A stretch of DNA of 64,000 nucleotides from an uncultured Phocaeicola sp. (GCA_947581855.1 CANPVZ010000015.1:41492-105491); one strand, 5' to 3'. Positions 17,153 through 26,640 are shown, counted from the stretch's first letter. Numbers and translations: made by a program. The notes: generated by a model not told the origin, from the sequence alone.

Positions 17153-17923
17153 TCACTCCTTATCTTTTAAGTCTCCCAATGGATAATAGGGGAACATGTT
17201 CTCTTCCATCCATTTATTTGCAGCTGACGGTGACATTTTCCAGCCTGAGTTGCAGGTAGAAACAATCTCTACGAGACTGGCACCTTTGCCGTTCATCGAA
17301 TTTTCAAAAGCTTTACGTATAGCTTTCTTTGCTTTACGTATGGCCGCTACGGTGTGAACCGTCTGTCGGGTTACGTACGCAGTTCCTTCAAGAGTTGCAG
17401 CAATTTCAGTCATTTTCAGAGGGTAACCGTGTAATTGTACGTCGCGTCCATAAGGGCAGGTAGCAGTCTTCATACCGACTAATGTAGTTGGAGCCATTTG
17501 TCCTCCGGTCATACCATATATAGCGTTGTTTATGAAAATGATAGCAATGTTTTCTCCACGATTTAAGGCATGGATGGTTTCCGCAGTACCGATACACGCC
17601 AAATCGCCATCTCCTTGATAAGTAAATACCAAGCGGTCTGGCCATAAACGTTTGATGGCGGAGGCTACAGCCGGAGCGCGTCCGTGTGCTGCTTCTTCCC
17701 AATCAATATCCAAATAGTTATACATAAAAACAGCGCATCCTACGGGAGAGATACCGATTGTTTTTTCTTCCATTCCCATTTCTTCGATAACTTCTGCTAT
17801 CAGTTTGTGTACTACTCCGTGGCTGCATCCCGGACAATAATGCATCGGGTTGTCATTCAATAGTGTGGGCTTTTTATAAACCAGATTCTCAGGTTTTATA
17901 ATATCTTCTTTAGTCATAATCAA
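17153..17923 (-). CDS. 2-oxoacid:ferredoxin oxidoreductase, TPP-binding beta subunit
   Basis: This 256-residue subunit binds thiamine pyrophosphate and one iron-sulfur cluster. CPGCSHG near residue 30 has the cluster-type cysteines, and YQGDGDLACIGTAETIHALN followed by NNAIYGMTGGQ is the GDG-x(n)-NN TPP motif. It is the catalytic core together with the alpha subunit encoded upstream. A 55-codon membrane protein gene separates the two, which is unusual compared with simple porBA-type operons. Confidence 0.92.
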   Translation of the reverse strand: MIMTKEDIIKPENLVYKKPTLLNDNPMHYCPGCSHGVVHKLIAEVIEEMGMEEKTIGISPVGCAVFMYNYLDIDWEEAAHGRAPAVASAIKRLWPDRLVFTYQGDGDLACIGTAETIHALNRGENIAIIFINNAIYGMTGGQMAPTTLVGMKTATCPYGRDVQLHGYPLKMTEIAATLEGTAYVTRQTVHTVAAIRKAKKAIRKAFENSMNGKGASLVEIVSTCNSGWKMSPSAANKWMEENMFPYYPLGDLKDKE

Positions 17924-17938
17924 ATGTTCTAGGTAGTA

Positions 17939-18106
17939 TTAACGCATAATTCGCAAAATAATTTCCATTATTTTCAAAAAGAGAGACACTGCACATACGT
18001 AAAAGAAAGGATGTTTGTCGTCCATTGTAAAATAAAGGATAACAGAAATCAGCGCTCCAATCATAAATAGCGTATTCAGTACGGTTCTTATTTTATCTCT
18101 GTCCAT
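17939..18106 (-). CDS. Small two-span membrane protein inside the oxidoreductase operon
   Basis: A frame of 56 codons runs from the ATG at 18104-18106 to the TAA at 17939-17941. It codes for 55 residues with a basic N-terminus (MDRDKIRTVLNTLFM), a first hydrophobic segment (GALISVILYFTM), a short DDKHP loop and a second hydrophobic segment (FFYVCAVSLFLKIMEIILR). It starts 4 nt after the alpha-subunit stop and ends 16 bp before the beta-subunit ATG, leaving no room for anything else. The perfect fit between genes and sensible topology make it a real gene, of unknown function. It might tether the cytoplasmic complex to the membrane. Confidence 0.75.
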   Translation of the reverse strand: MDRDKIRTVLNTLFMIGALISVILYFTMDDKHPFFYVCAVSLFLKIMEIILRIMR

Positions 18107-18109
18107 AAC

Positions 18110-19192
18110 TTATTTCATTAATTTTTCTTTCAGGTCATCCACCACTTCGTCCGGATCAGGGACAATGCCTCCCATGCGTCCGGAGTGAACTATTTTTATA
18201 TTATTCTGTACGGCTAGACGAACATCTTCAATCATTTGTCCAGCGTTTAGTTCCAATACCAGAATACCTTTTATATGATGTGATAAAAGTTCTATTTCAT
18301 CATATGGGAACGGCCAAAGTGTGATAGGACGCAACAGACCAACCTTAATACCTTGTTCACGGGCTATTTCAATTGCTTTCATAGCGATACGGGCACAAGA
18401 ACCGAATGCTACGATCAAATATTCGGCATCCTCACATTGTATTTCTTCGCAACGCACTTCGTTTTTTTCTATTTCTTTGTATTTGGCTTGCAGATGGATG
18501 TTACGTTGCTCCATGATAACCGGGTCGAGTTCCAGAGAAGTGATAATGTTCGGTTTACGTCCTTTTTTTCTGCCATTAGCAGCCCACGGACATTGGGCTA
18601 TAATTTCTTCTTCCGTGCGTCGGGGGCGGAATGGAGGGAGCACTACTTTCTCCATCATCTGACCGATTACTCCGTCGGCCAGTATCATAGCTGGGTTTCT
18701 GTACTTAAAAGCCAGATTGAAAGCCAGACCTACAAAATCTGCCATTTCCTGTACAGACGATGGAGCCAGAACTATTAAGCGATAGTCGCCATGACCTCCC
18801 CCTTTTGTACTTTGGAAATAATCTGCCTGACTCGGTTGGATGGTTCCTAATCCGGGACCTCCTCGCATGACATTAACTATTAAACATGGAAGTTCTGCAC
18901 CAGCGATATACGAGATTCCCTCTTGTTTTAAACTCACACCTGGGCTGGAGGAGGAGGTAAGTACCATTTTTCCTGTAGCTGCCGCACCATATACCATATT
19001 AATAGCGGCTACTTCACTTTCAGCCTGTAGTACCACCATACCCGTAGTCTCCCACGGCTTTTCTTCGGCAAGAGTTTCCAACACTTCCGATTGCGGAGTA
19101 ATAGGGTAACCGAAATAGCCATCAGCGCCGCAACGGATGGCTGCATGGGCTATAGCTTCGTTTCCCTTCATTAATACAACTTCTTCTGCCAT
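18110..19192 (-). CDS. vorB: 2-oxoacid:ferredoxin oxidoreductase alpha subunit (VorB/KorA type)
   Basis: The 360-residue protein has GNEAIAHAAIRCGADGYFGYPITPQSE at its start, AESEVAAINMVYGAAATGKMVLTSSSSPG (the pyrimidine-binding domain), and a C-terminal domain II region (LLRPITLWPFPYDEI). It matches proteins annotated as 3-methyl-2-oxobutanoate dehydrogenase subunit VorB, though korA is an equally fair name because specificity is untested. It lies 11 bp after the ferredoxin gene. Role: oxidative decarboxylation of 2-oxoacids feeding acyl-CoA and reduced ferredoxin to anaerobic metabolism. Confidence 0.9.
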   Translation of the reverse strand: MAEEVVLMKGNEAIAHAAIRCGADGYFGYPITPQSEVLETLAEEKPWETTGMVVLQAESEVAAINMVYGAAATGKMVLTSSSSPGVSLKQEGISYIAGAELPCLIVNVMRGGPGLGTIQPSQADYFQSTKGGGHGDYRLIVLAPSSVQEMADFVGLAFNLAFKYRNPAMILADGVIGQMMEKVVLPPFRPRRTEEEIIAQCPWAANGRKKGRKPNIITSLELDPVIMEQRNIHLQAKYKEIEKNEVRCEEIQCEDAEYLIVAFGSCARIAMKAIEIAREQGIKVGLLRPITLWPFPYDEIELLSHHIKGILVLELNAGQMIEDVRLAVQNNIKIVHSGRMGGIVPDPDEVVDDLKEKLMK

Positions 19193-19203
19193 ATAATTAA
19201 TAG

Positions 19204-19431
19204 TTAAAGTTTGGTTTTATAAACTGTGATGCATCCGTCTGGACATACAATTGCGCAGGAAGAACATCCATTACATTTGTCCTCTTCTATTTGCGAGGCA
19301 TACGGATACCCTTTTTTATTCACTTCTTTTTGGGTTAAAGCCAAAATATCAAGTGGGCATGCCACGACACAAAGGCTACAGCCTTTACATCGTTCCGTAT
19401 CCACTACGATTGCACCTTTAATTGTTGCCAT
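19204..19431 (-). CDS. 2[4Fe-4S] ferredoxin subunit of the oxoacid oxidoreductase
   Basis: The 75-residue protein contains two complete four-cysteine cluster motifs, CKGCSLCVVACP near residue 15 and CNGCSSCAIVCP near residue 53. It is the delta or ferredoxin subunit that accepts electrons from the TPP centre. Its position at the head of the alpha-beta-gamma genes supports this assignment over a free ferredoxin. Confidence 0.92.
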   Translation of the reverse strand: MATIKGAIVVDTERCKGCSLCVVACPLDILALTQKEVNKKGYPYASQIEEDKCNGCSSCAIVCPDGCITVYKTKL

Positions 19432-19441
19432 AAATAATTCG

Positions 19442-19717
19442 TTATTGGTTGAACATGTCTTTATTATAGAAATTTAAAATATCCATTACCATTTCTTTCG
19501 CTTGCAGCGCCGGGCTATTTGGATTACGTTCTATGGCCTCGAGATAATTATTAAGAGCCATTTGCCAGTTTCCTAATTTGCGGTAGGCGTTGCCGCGGAG
19601 ATAATATAATTCGTCGGAGGAAGAGGGAGAGTTTTTTATGAGGATATCCAGTTTGCGAATAACAGCATTCACATTGCCCTCATTCAGTTCTTTTTTAATA
19701 GCTTCCAGATTCTCCAT
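19442..19717 (-). CDS. Tetratricopeptide repeat protein
   Basis: The 91-residue soluble protein holds about two TPR units (NAVIRKLDILIKNSPSSSDELYYLRGNAYRK and WQMALNNYLEAIERNPNSPAL). TPRs mediate protein contacts. It is the first gene of the oxidoreductase operon, 10 bp before the ferredoxin gene, so it may help assemble the complex; that role is inference from position only. Confidence 0.8.
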   Translation of the reverse strand: MENLEAIKKELNEGNVNAVIRKLDILIKNSPSSSDELYYLRGNAYRKLGNWQMALNNYLEAIERNPNSPALQAKEMVMDILNFYNKDMFNQ

Positions 19718-19820
19718 GAGTCTACTTTAAGATAAATTCTGATACGAAGATAGTTTTAAATTCATAATTCATGCTTTTCTAGGCCAATAATAAAGGTTTT
19801 TTATACTAATTTAGAATAAA

Positions 19821-19868
19821 ATTAAGGCTCTAAAATCATCATATCTAGTTGATGCTTAGAGCCTTAAT
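19821..19868 (-). terminator. Terminator after the DUF4468 protein gene
   Basis: A perfect 13-bp inverted repeat, attaaggctctaa (19821-19833) with ttagagccttaat (19856-19868), is followed on the minus strand by TTTTATT. It lies about 50 bp past the stop at 19921. Confidence 0.8.
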
Positions 19869-19920
19869 ATTAAAATCTTCAATAGTTTCATTTAAAACTA
19901 TTTTCTGTCTTTTTGCCACT

Positions 19921-21252
19921 TTATTTCATCCATATATTGATGATTTCGCCAATATACATTTTATGCATAGCTTTTCCTTCCCATTCCTGTTTTAATGACT
20001 CATTTTTCAGGGCTTCCGGATTGAGCGATTGTGCTACCATCTTTTTACATTCAATAATTAGCCATGCTTCTTTAAAAGCTTTACTGCCTGAGGGGGTGGT
20101 AAGGGGGGTTAAACCGCTTGCTTTAACTTTATCTGTATTTCTGCCGGATTGGCTTCCGCACAGTTTTAAAGCTTCCCGATTACTTTCGTTATAGAAAGTG
20201 AGAGTATAAGTATCATTTTTCTCCATAAGCTGATAAGTATATCTGCTTGGATTGATGAAGCAAAAAGCGACGGGCTTCTGATATAGGTTACCAAGTCCTC
20301 CCCAGCTTGCAGTCATCATATTGAATTTTTCATCATTGCCGGCAGTGATAAGCATCCAGTCTTGTGAAAGCATTCTGTATATATTGCCGGGAATGTTTTC
20401 AGGAGAAATCTTTTTGAATCCTTCCAACGAAGAGGTAGCAATTGTTATTGCTCTATTTGTTGTGGCTGCTACTTGGTTGCTGCCGGAGATTGCTGCTTCT
20501 GTCGTCGAGGTGGCCATAACGTTTGTTGCAACAGGGGCTGCAACGGCAACACTTTTTACTGATGCTGGAGCTGATTGAGAGGTAGCAATACCTTTCGATG
20601 TATCGATAGTAATAACTGAAGGACTTGTTTGCTCTTCTGCTTTCTGAGGTTCTTCTTTAGGAACTGCATTAGCTACCGGTTTCTGTAATTGTTCGGTAAT
20701 AGAGTTAGCTACGCTTTTGAATAGTTCATCTTTATAATCGATGGTCTTAGAGCGGAATTTTCCGATAACGCGGGCCAGTTTGTTCTTTTTCTTATTCAAT
20801 CCGTTTTCGTCGGTAATGATCTCTTCGGCATTGTATCTTTCGCCACCGTCCCGTGCTTCATTATACCAGTATCGGATACGTGTCATAGTTAAATCGCATT
20901 TGCCGGGTGCACATTGAATCATAAATTGATAATAGATTCGGGTGCGGTCTAATGACAGGGCACTAGATGAGAATACAAGGTATTCTTCGCCTATTGCGCC
21001 AATCTCGCCTTCTTGCGTATTTTCTGTAATGAGTTTGTTGTTGGGAAATTGTTCATTTGTTTTAAATTGATCCTTAGCCCACTTGTTTACCATATTATAG
21101 ATGGCTTCTTTGGATGTACCCGGAACATTTATGGTTTGAGTAAAAGTTACTTTTCCGTCTACCACAGGTACGGCTCCTGCTAAATATTTAGAGGGAGTTT
21201 GTGCAAATCCCCATACAGGAATCATTAATAGGAGTAAGAGTATTTTCTTCAT
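19921..21252 (-). CDS. Exported DUF4468 - flavin reductase-like fusion protein
   Basis: A signal peptide (MKKILLLLLMIPVWGFAQ) is followed by a DUF4468 domain with TBP-like fold (about residues 30-190; KVTFTQTINVPGTSKEAIYNM, TRIRYWYNEARDGGERYNAEE). A Pro/Ala/Thr-rich linker spans about 195-270. The last 170 residues (GFKKISPENIPGNIYRMLSQDWMLITAG, NMMTASWGGLGNLYQKPVAFCFINPSRYT) match the FMN-binding split barrel of flavin reductases. Exporting a flavin-binding domain is uncommon. The reductase part lies C-terminal and looks complete; the physiological partner is unknown. A single-gene transcription unit is likely. Confidence 0.75.
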   Translation of the reverse strand: MKKILLLLLMIPVWGFAQTPSKYLAGAVPVVDGKVTFTQTINVPGTSKEAIYNMVNKWAKDQFKTNEQFPNNKLITENTQEGEIGAIGEEYLVFSSSALSLDRTRIYYQFMIQCAPGKCDLTMTRIRYWYNEARDGGERYNAEEIITDENGLNKKKNKLARVIGKFRSKTIDYKDELFKSVANSITEQLQKPVANAVPKEEPQKAEEQTSPSVITIDTSKGIATSQSAPASVKSVAVAAPVATNVMATSTTEAAISGSNQVAATTNRAITIATSSLEGFKKISPENIPGNIYRMLSQDWMLITAGNDEKFNMMTASWGGLGNLYQKPVAFCFINPSRYTYQLMEKNDTYTLTFYNESNREALKLCGSQSGRNTDKVKASGLTPLTTPSGSKAFKEAWLIIECKKMVAQSLNPEALKNESLKQEWEGKAMHKMYIGEIINIWMK

Positions 21253-21384
21253 AGCAATAATAATTTGTGAATAATTGCCACAAACTTAGTGAAAAAACAG
21301 TTATCCCGGTTGTATGTGATAGAAAAATTAAGAATTAAATGTGCAAAATACATCAATGGCTACTGGATTGGTTGAGATAAATTC

Positions 21385-21996
21385 TCATTCTTGGAGCCAG
21401 CCTTTGCCTTGTCTCACTATTTCATATTTTCCATCGGTACAGTTAACAATGGTGCTGGATTCTATCCCTCCGATGCCTCCGTCAATAATTAAATCCACTG
21501 CATTGCCGAATTTTTCTTCTATTAGCTCGGGAGTAGTGACGTATTCAATATCGTCCGCATCATTGTGAGGCAGGGTAGTGGTTAGAATGGGTGCCTCCAA
21601 TAATCGGCATATTTCGCGGATGATGGGATTATCGGGTATACGGATTCCTACTTCTTTTCGATTCTTGAAAATTTTAGGCAATCGGCTTCCTGTGGGAACG
21701 ATGAAAGTGAAAGCTCCCGGCAAGTTGCGTTTCATTAGTTTAAAGGTAGGATTATCTATTTTGGTGTATTCGCTTATGTTACTTAAATCGTAGCAGATAA
21801 TAGCTAAGTTATTTTTACGCGGATCGATATTCTTTATTTTACAGATGCGTTCGATAGCCCTTTCTTTTAAAGCGTGGCAACCGATTGCATACATAGTATC
21901 CGTTGGATAGATAATTAATCCGCCTTCGTTGAGAATCCGAAGAACCTCAGTAAGGTTCTTCGGATTATTATCTTTTGAATAAAGTTTCAGTATCAT
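21385..21996 (-). CDS. tsaC: L-threonylcarbamoyladenylate synthase (TsaC/Sua5/YrdC family)
   Basis: The enzyme makes threonylcarbamoyl-AMP from threonine, bicarbonate and ATP for the t6A37 modification of ANN-decoding tRNAs. The 203-residue protein has the YrdC fold: IYPTDTMYAIGCHALKERAIERI near residue 32, KRNLPGAFTFIVP near residue 90 and GIRIPDNPIIREI near residue 120. The length fits TsaC without the Sua5 C-terminal domain. Its ATG overlaps the asmA-like stop by 4 bp, so the genes are translationally coupled. Confidence 0.9.
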   Translation of the reverse strand: MILKLYSKDNNPKNLTEVLRILNEGGLIIYPTDTMYAIGCHALKERAIERICKIKNIDPRKNNLAIICYDLSNISEYTKIDNPTFKLMKRNLPGAFTFIVPTGSRLPKIFKNRKEVGIRIPDNPIIREICRLLEAPILTTTLPHNDADDIEYVTTPELIEEKFGNAVDLIIDGGIGGIESSTIVNCTDGKYEIVRQGKGWLQE

Positions 21997-24524
21997 TTTA
22001 ATTTTTTCTTTAAGAAATCCAATGCTTTTTCTGCCGCTTTCTCTTTAACCTTTTGTTTCAGAGAATCCTTGTTTGCTGTTGTAGCAGAGTCGAGACCTAA
22101 TTTCTCACCCACTTTATTCAGTGCTTTATCGGCTACAGATTGTACGGCTTGGTTTACCATACTTTTTGTATCAACCGATATATTGGGAGAGGAGAAGGTT
22201 CCGTCAATCTTCAGATCAAGTGTAGTGAGTTGCGAAATAGAGCCGGAAGATGCGGGCAGTTTAATTTTTCCGGTATAGTCGATTGTCTGATCCAATCCTG
22301 TGCTTCCGGAAAGATTCAGAGTTGTTGATCCCAACTTGATATCAAACGGAGCAGTGCTGAGACGGCCGTCTTTAATCTGAAAATCAATATCGATATCTTT
22401 TACAGTGATGTTTTTTAAATCCGGATTGTTTATTGCGTCGGCAATCTTGTCGATGGCATTTACACCGCTTAGGCTTAAATCTTTAGTTTGAAGGGTTCCG
22501 TTTCCTTGAAGAGTATTCATAACAGGCGACATCGTATTATCCAATTCTGTGGCAATCTTCATATTGCCGGAGAAGTTACCTTTCAACCCTTCGAAAATCG
22601 GGGCGAACTGCTGTATCATATCCAGCTCTTTGAATGTTTGCGCAAAAGAGAGTCCTGCCATACTGAACGAGGCATTCAGGTCCGGGTTCTCATTTTCCTT
22701 TGCAGTGGAATAAGCTCCGTTCATGACAACTTTTCCGCCCATGGCATTCATGGAAAGATTCTTCATATCTACCACACCGTCTTCGATAAGGAGTTTACCG
22801 TTCAAATCGGTTAATGTCATTTGGTCGAATAATACCTGTTTCATATCGGCGTTCATAATGAAATCGATGTTTTTAGGTACGCGTATTGTTCCTGCTGCTT
22901 CCGTGTTTTCCGATGCAGTTGTCGTGGAACCATCAGTTGCTGTAGCTAAGCTGTCGTTTTCGGCCGTCATGAAATCGTTTAGATTGAAATAATTGGAACG
23001 CACGTTCAGAGAACCTTTTATGGTTTTACCTTTTAAGGCGTAAGCCATATAGTTTTCAAACCTACAATCGGCAGTAAGGTCGTTTTTGCCGATATTGACA
23101 GTCGTTTCGCTTAAATTTAGGTATTGAGGAGTAAAACTGAAAATAGATTGTTGAATAGTAACGTCTGGCATATCTTTTATTTTCAGTACCATGTTTTTCA
23201 ATTGAATATTTCCTGAAGCGGAAATTTTGTCGTAGACTTCTTTTTCTATATAAGAGAGTTTTCCGGCTGCATTTATATCCGCTTGGATAATACCATTTAA
23301 TTCCATATCTTCTACCGGATAAACGTCTTTTATCTTTCCTAGATTCAAGGTTCCTTGAGCCGCGAAACTGAAATCCGGATCGCTGACCGGTGTTTGAATG
23401 TCAGCTGTCAAGCTGAACGGATTGCCTGCCAGTGAAAAACTGAATGGCTGTATTTTTATTTTCGTCAGGTCAGCATCGCCTCCAGGATTCGTTATTGACA
23501 CCCCGACTTGAATATTATCTACTCCGGCCGGTAACGACGGGTAACGGAACATACCGTCTTTTACATTTAGTTTTATGCTTAACTGCGGTACATTTTTACC
23601 TTCCATTTTACCTTTGGCAAAAGCTTCCATGCTGACATTTCCACTTGTTTTCAATGTTTCGAAATCTTTTGTATAAATGGCGGGAATAAGTGACAAGATT
23701 TCTTTGAATTGTATTTTGGACGTGTTGAGCTTGATATCCATATCTGTTGCATTTTCGGCAAGCACTACCCATCCGTCGAGATTTGCCTCGATGGCATTCA
23801 AGCGGAATTTATTATCTTTGAGTACGTATTTCTGGTTCTTCATGTCGGCATCCACATCCATTTTTGCGTAGATGGCGGCGTTGGAAAGAAAAGGAATTCC
23901 ATTCATTTTAAACAGCAGCTTTTCGATTTCCGTCTCTACTTTCAAAATGGTGTGTTCGGCACTCATATCTCCCGAACAGGTAAGGTTCAGATCTTGAAGA
24001 TCGGCATATGTTTTTCCTTGTCGGTCATCATAGATTATATTGATATCTTCTAAAGCAACCTTTTTCAGTTTGATGCGGAAAGCTGATGCTTCTTCGGGAT
24101 TCTCGGTTTCGGCTACTGCCGTACTGTCTGTTTTCATAATGTCCCAATTAACGCGTCCGTCTTCCAATACAATAGCTTTCACATCGGTGTTCTTGACGAT
24201 AATTTTGGATATATCGTATCCGGAGTTTCCGAATAAGGAAAACAAGTTTACCGATACGCTTACTTTTTCAGCCTTTACCAATGTATCGTTTTGAAAATCG
24301 CCTACTCCTTTCAGCCAGAAGTCTTCGAGAGAAACGGAGGCTTTAGGGAAATCGCGAAGCAGGCTAATATCCAAATTATCGAAATAAAACTCTGCGTTTA
24401 ACATTTTGTTACCCTCGGTTAATACAATGTCTTTGATTTTTCCTCTGAAGGCATAAGGAAGAACAATCAATAGCACCAAAATGATTGCTATAACAATACC
24501 TGTAATTTTTAGACTTTTTTTCAT
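21993..24524 (-). CDS. AsmA family protein
   Basis: The 843-residue protein has one N-terminal membrane anchor (about 7-25, ITGIVIAIILVLLIVLPY) and a long periplasmic region of beta-rich repeats, with the AsmA start FYFDNLDISLLRDFPKASVSLEDFWLKG. The C-terminal part (DLSLSGVNAIDKIADAINNP, DIDFQIKDGRLSTAPFDIKLG) is the AsmA_2 region. AsmA-like proteins bridge the periplasm in lipid or glycerophospholipid traffic to the outer membrane. It lies 11 bp after the helicase-TPR gene and overlaps tsaC. Confidence 0.85.
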   Translation of the reverse strand: MKKSLKITGIVIAIILVLLIVLPYAFRGKIKDIVLTEGNKMLNAEFYFDNLDISLLRDFPKASVSLEDFWLKGVGDFQNDTLVKAEKVSVSVNLFSLFGNSGYDISKIIVKNTDVKAIVLEDGRVNWDIMKTDSTAVAETENPEEASAFRIKLKKVALEDINIIYDDRQGKTYADLQDLNLTCSGDMSAEHTILKVETEIEKLLFKMNGIPFLSNAAIYAKMDVDADMKNQKYVLKDNKFRLNAIEANLDGWVVLAENATDMDIKLNTSKIQFKEILSLIPAIYTKDFETLKTSGNVSMEAFAKGKMEGKNVPQLSIKLNVKDGMFRYPSLPAGVDNIQVGVSITNPGGDADLTKIKIQPFSFSLAGNPFSLTADIQTPVSDPDFSFAAQGTLNLGKIKDVYPVEDMELNGIIQADINAAGKLSYIEKEVYDKISASGNIQLKNMVLKIKDMPDVTIQQSIFSFTPQYLNLSETTVNIGKNDLTADCRFENYMAYALKGKTIKGSLNVRSNYFNLNDFMTAENDSLATATDGSTTTASENTEAAGTIRVPKNIDFIMNADMKQVLFDQMTLTDLNGKLLIEDGVVDMKNLSMNAMGGKVVMNGAYSTAKENENPDLNASFSMAGLSFAQTFKELDMIQQFAPIFEGLKGNFSGNMKIATELDNTMSPVMNTLQGNGTLQTKDLSLSGVNAIDKIADAINNPDLKNITVKDIDIDFQIKDGRLSTAPFDIKLGSTTLNLSGSTGLDQTIDYTGKIKLPASSGSISQLTTLDLKIDGTFSSPNISVDTKSMVNQAVQSVADKALNKVGEKLGLDSATTANKDSLKQKVKEKAAEKALDFLKKKLK

Positions 24525-24535
24525 GATGATATGTT

Positions 24536-26542
24536 TTAGGATTCGTTTCTCTTATCACGCAGTTCTTCCGCAATGGCCCACTGTAAAGCCGCTTCGTCCG
24601 TTTTACCCAAACGCGAAAGCACATCTCCGTAAAGTTCATGCGCTTTGATATGCTCGGGCTTGATACCTGTAGCCCGGTCGAAGTCGGAAGCAGCACCTTC
24701 CATATTGTTCAGCTCAATTCGGTTCTTTCCCCGGTTATATACGGTTTTGAATAGCATCGGACTGAGTCGTACAGCTTCGTTAAAACACTTTTCCGCTTCG
24801 TAGTAATTTTTTTCAGAATAGAGCGTCACTCCCTTTCTTACCCATGCATCTACGTATTTGGGAGCCAGTTCGATGGCTTTGTTGTAATTGGCTATGGCAG
24901 CCCGGGTATCATGAGCCAAGGTAATGCATTCGTTTCCCATCTGATAGTATTCTTTCGCATATTTTTCCAGGCTCTTTTGCAGATTCAGCATTTTTTCTTT
25001 CAATGCCTTGTTTTCTTCTTTCAGTACATTAATAATATGTAGTTTTCTGCGTATGAACCGTTTGATTAGCGGACGTTCAATATCATACCGAGCATGAATG
25101 GCACGGAAAAAACTGTTTAGAAATTCATCAAAGTTACCTTGTTTAAAATACTTTACCGACTCTACATATAATACATCGGCTTGTGCCTGCTTCAACGCTT
25201 TCTCAATGAGTTGCTCGTTGTTGAATCGTCCGGCGAACTGTACTATTTCGGGGCGTACGAAGATGTCCGCCCTTGTAATTTGTTTCTTTAGCTGAATACC
25301 CTTTAACGAAGTGCACCGGCTGAGCGCCACATATGCCTGTCCGCCGGCGAATACGCCGCCTGTAAAATCAATAATGACATGGCTAAATGTCAGACCCTGA
25401 CTTTTATGTATGGTAATGGCCCATGCTAAGCGGATAGGATATTGAGTGAAGACACCCAGTTCTTCTTCCTCTATTTTCTTTTCTTTTTCATTGTAAGTAT
25501 AGCGGATGTTATGCCAGGAGTTACGCTGTACGTCACATTCCGTTCCGTCTTCGGTAATAACGTAAATAATACCCTCTTCTTCGTCGATGCCTGAAACCGT
25601 TCCTATGGTTCCGTTTACCCAGCGGCGCTCCATATCGTTTTTAATGAAAATAACCTGTGCTCCCGGTTTCAGTACCAGCTCCATCGAGGTAGGCAAGCTG
25701 CTTTCCGGAAATTCTCCACTTATTTCTCCTACAAAAGTGACGGCTTCACTAGGAAGTTCCGCCAATTTTTTCTCATTGATGTAATCTACATTATCCCGGC
25801 GGGTAGCCAGTGTAATGTACATGTCATTCTCTTCATTCTTAATACAAGCGTTATACCGTGTGTTCAGTAACTGCAAATCAGCCGCTCCGGCCGTGTTGGT
25901 ACGGATGTGATCAAGCACGTTGATAAATACGGGATCTGTCTGCCGGTATACTTTCTTCAGTTCAATGGATACCAGTTCCATGGTGTTGAAGACCTTGGCC
26001 GAAAAGAAAAAAGGGGTAGGATAGAAGCGGTTCAGAATTTCACGTTCGTCGGATTTAATGACCGGTTCCAGTTGGTATACATCCCCTACCAGCAAAATCT
26101 GTTTCCCTCCGAAAGGCTCGCGCAGGTTTCGGGAATAAATGCGCAGCACTTTGTCGATAAAGTCAATGATATCGGCTCTTACCATGGATATCTCATCGAT
26201 GATGATGAGTTCCACTTCCTTAATCAGTTTTCGGTGCGAAGAAGAATACTTCAGGAAATCTTTGATTTTGCGAATACTGAAATTCGGATCATCCGGCAGT
26301 AAGGGATAAAAAGGCAATTTGAAAAAGCTATGTAAGGTACTTCCGCCTGCGTTGATTGCCGCGATGCCTGTAGGGGCCAGTACGATATGTTTCTTTTTGG
26401 TGATGTCGCAAACGTATTTCAAGAATGTAGACTTTCCTGTACCCGCCTTTCCCGTAAGAAAAACCGACTGGCGGGTATATTGTATCAAGTTCAGAGCATT
26501 CTGAAACTCTTTATTGTCTGTATCTATTTTTTGTGTCCCCAT
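24536..26542 (-). CDS. PIF1-like helicase fused to C-terminal TPRs
   Basis: Residues 1-430 form a superfamily 1B helicase: Walker A GKAGTGKSTFLKY near residue 33, DEISM (motif II) near 120, and the C-terminal helicase motifs NGTIGTV, AITIHKSQGLTF and VALSRCTSL. Residues about 530-668 contain three or four TPR units (AAIANYNKAIELAPKYVDAWVRKG, EAEKCFNEAVRLSPMLFKTVYNRG). The frame opens with a TTG two codons earlier; the ATG at 26542 is the better start. It probably acts in replication or recombination, with TPRs recruiting a partner. It is first in the asmA-tsaC operon. Confidence 0.85.
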   Translation of the reverse strand: MGTQKIDTDNKEFQNALNLIQYTRQSVFLTGKAGTGKSTFLKYVCDITKKKHIVLAPTGIAAINAGGSTLHSFFKLPFYPLLPDDPNFSIRKIKDFLKYSSSHRKLIKEVELIIIDEISMVRADIIDFIDKVLRIYSRNLREPFGGKQILLVGDVYQLEPVIKSDEREILNRFYPTPFFFSAKVFNTMELVSIELKKVYRQTDPVFINVLDHIRTNTAGAADLQLLNTRYNACIKNEENDMYITLATRRDNVDYINEKKLAELPSEAVTFVGEISGEFPESSLPTSMELVLKPGAQVIFIKNDMERRWVNGTIGTVSGIDEEEGIIYVITEDGTECDVQRNSWHNIRYTYNEKEKKIEEEELGVFTQYPIRLAWAITIHKSQGLTFSHVIIDFTGGVFAGGQAYVALSRCTSLKGIQLKKQITRADIFVRPEIVQFAGRFNNEQLIEKALKQAQADVLYVESVKYFKQGNFDEFLNSFFRAIHARYDIERPLIKRFIRRKLHIINVLKEENKALKEKMLNLQKSLEKYAKEYYQMGNECITLAHDTRAAIANYNKAIELAPKYVDAWVRKGVTLYSEKNYYEAEKCFNEAVRLSPMLFKTVYNRGKNRIELNNMEGAASDFDRATGIKPEHIKAHELYGDVLSRLGKTDEAALQWAIAEELRDKRNES

Positions 26543-26640
26543 TTTCAAAAGTCAACAAAGATAACGTAATTTGCAGATTCAGGACTATACGGAGCGTTTA
26601 AATTTTATACAAACTTCTTAATTAAATGTCAAATAATGGT

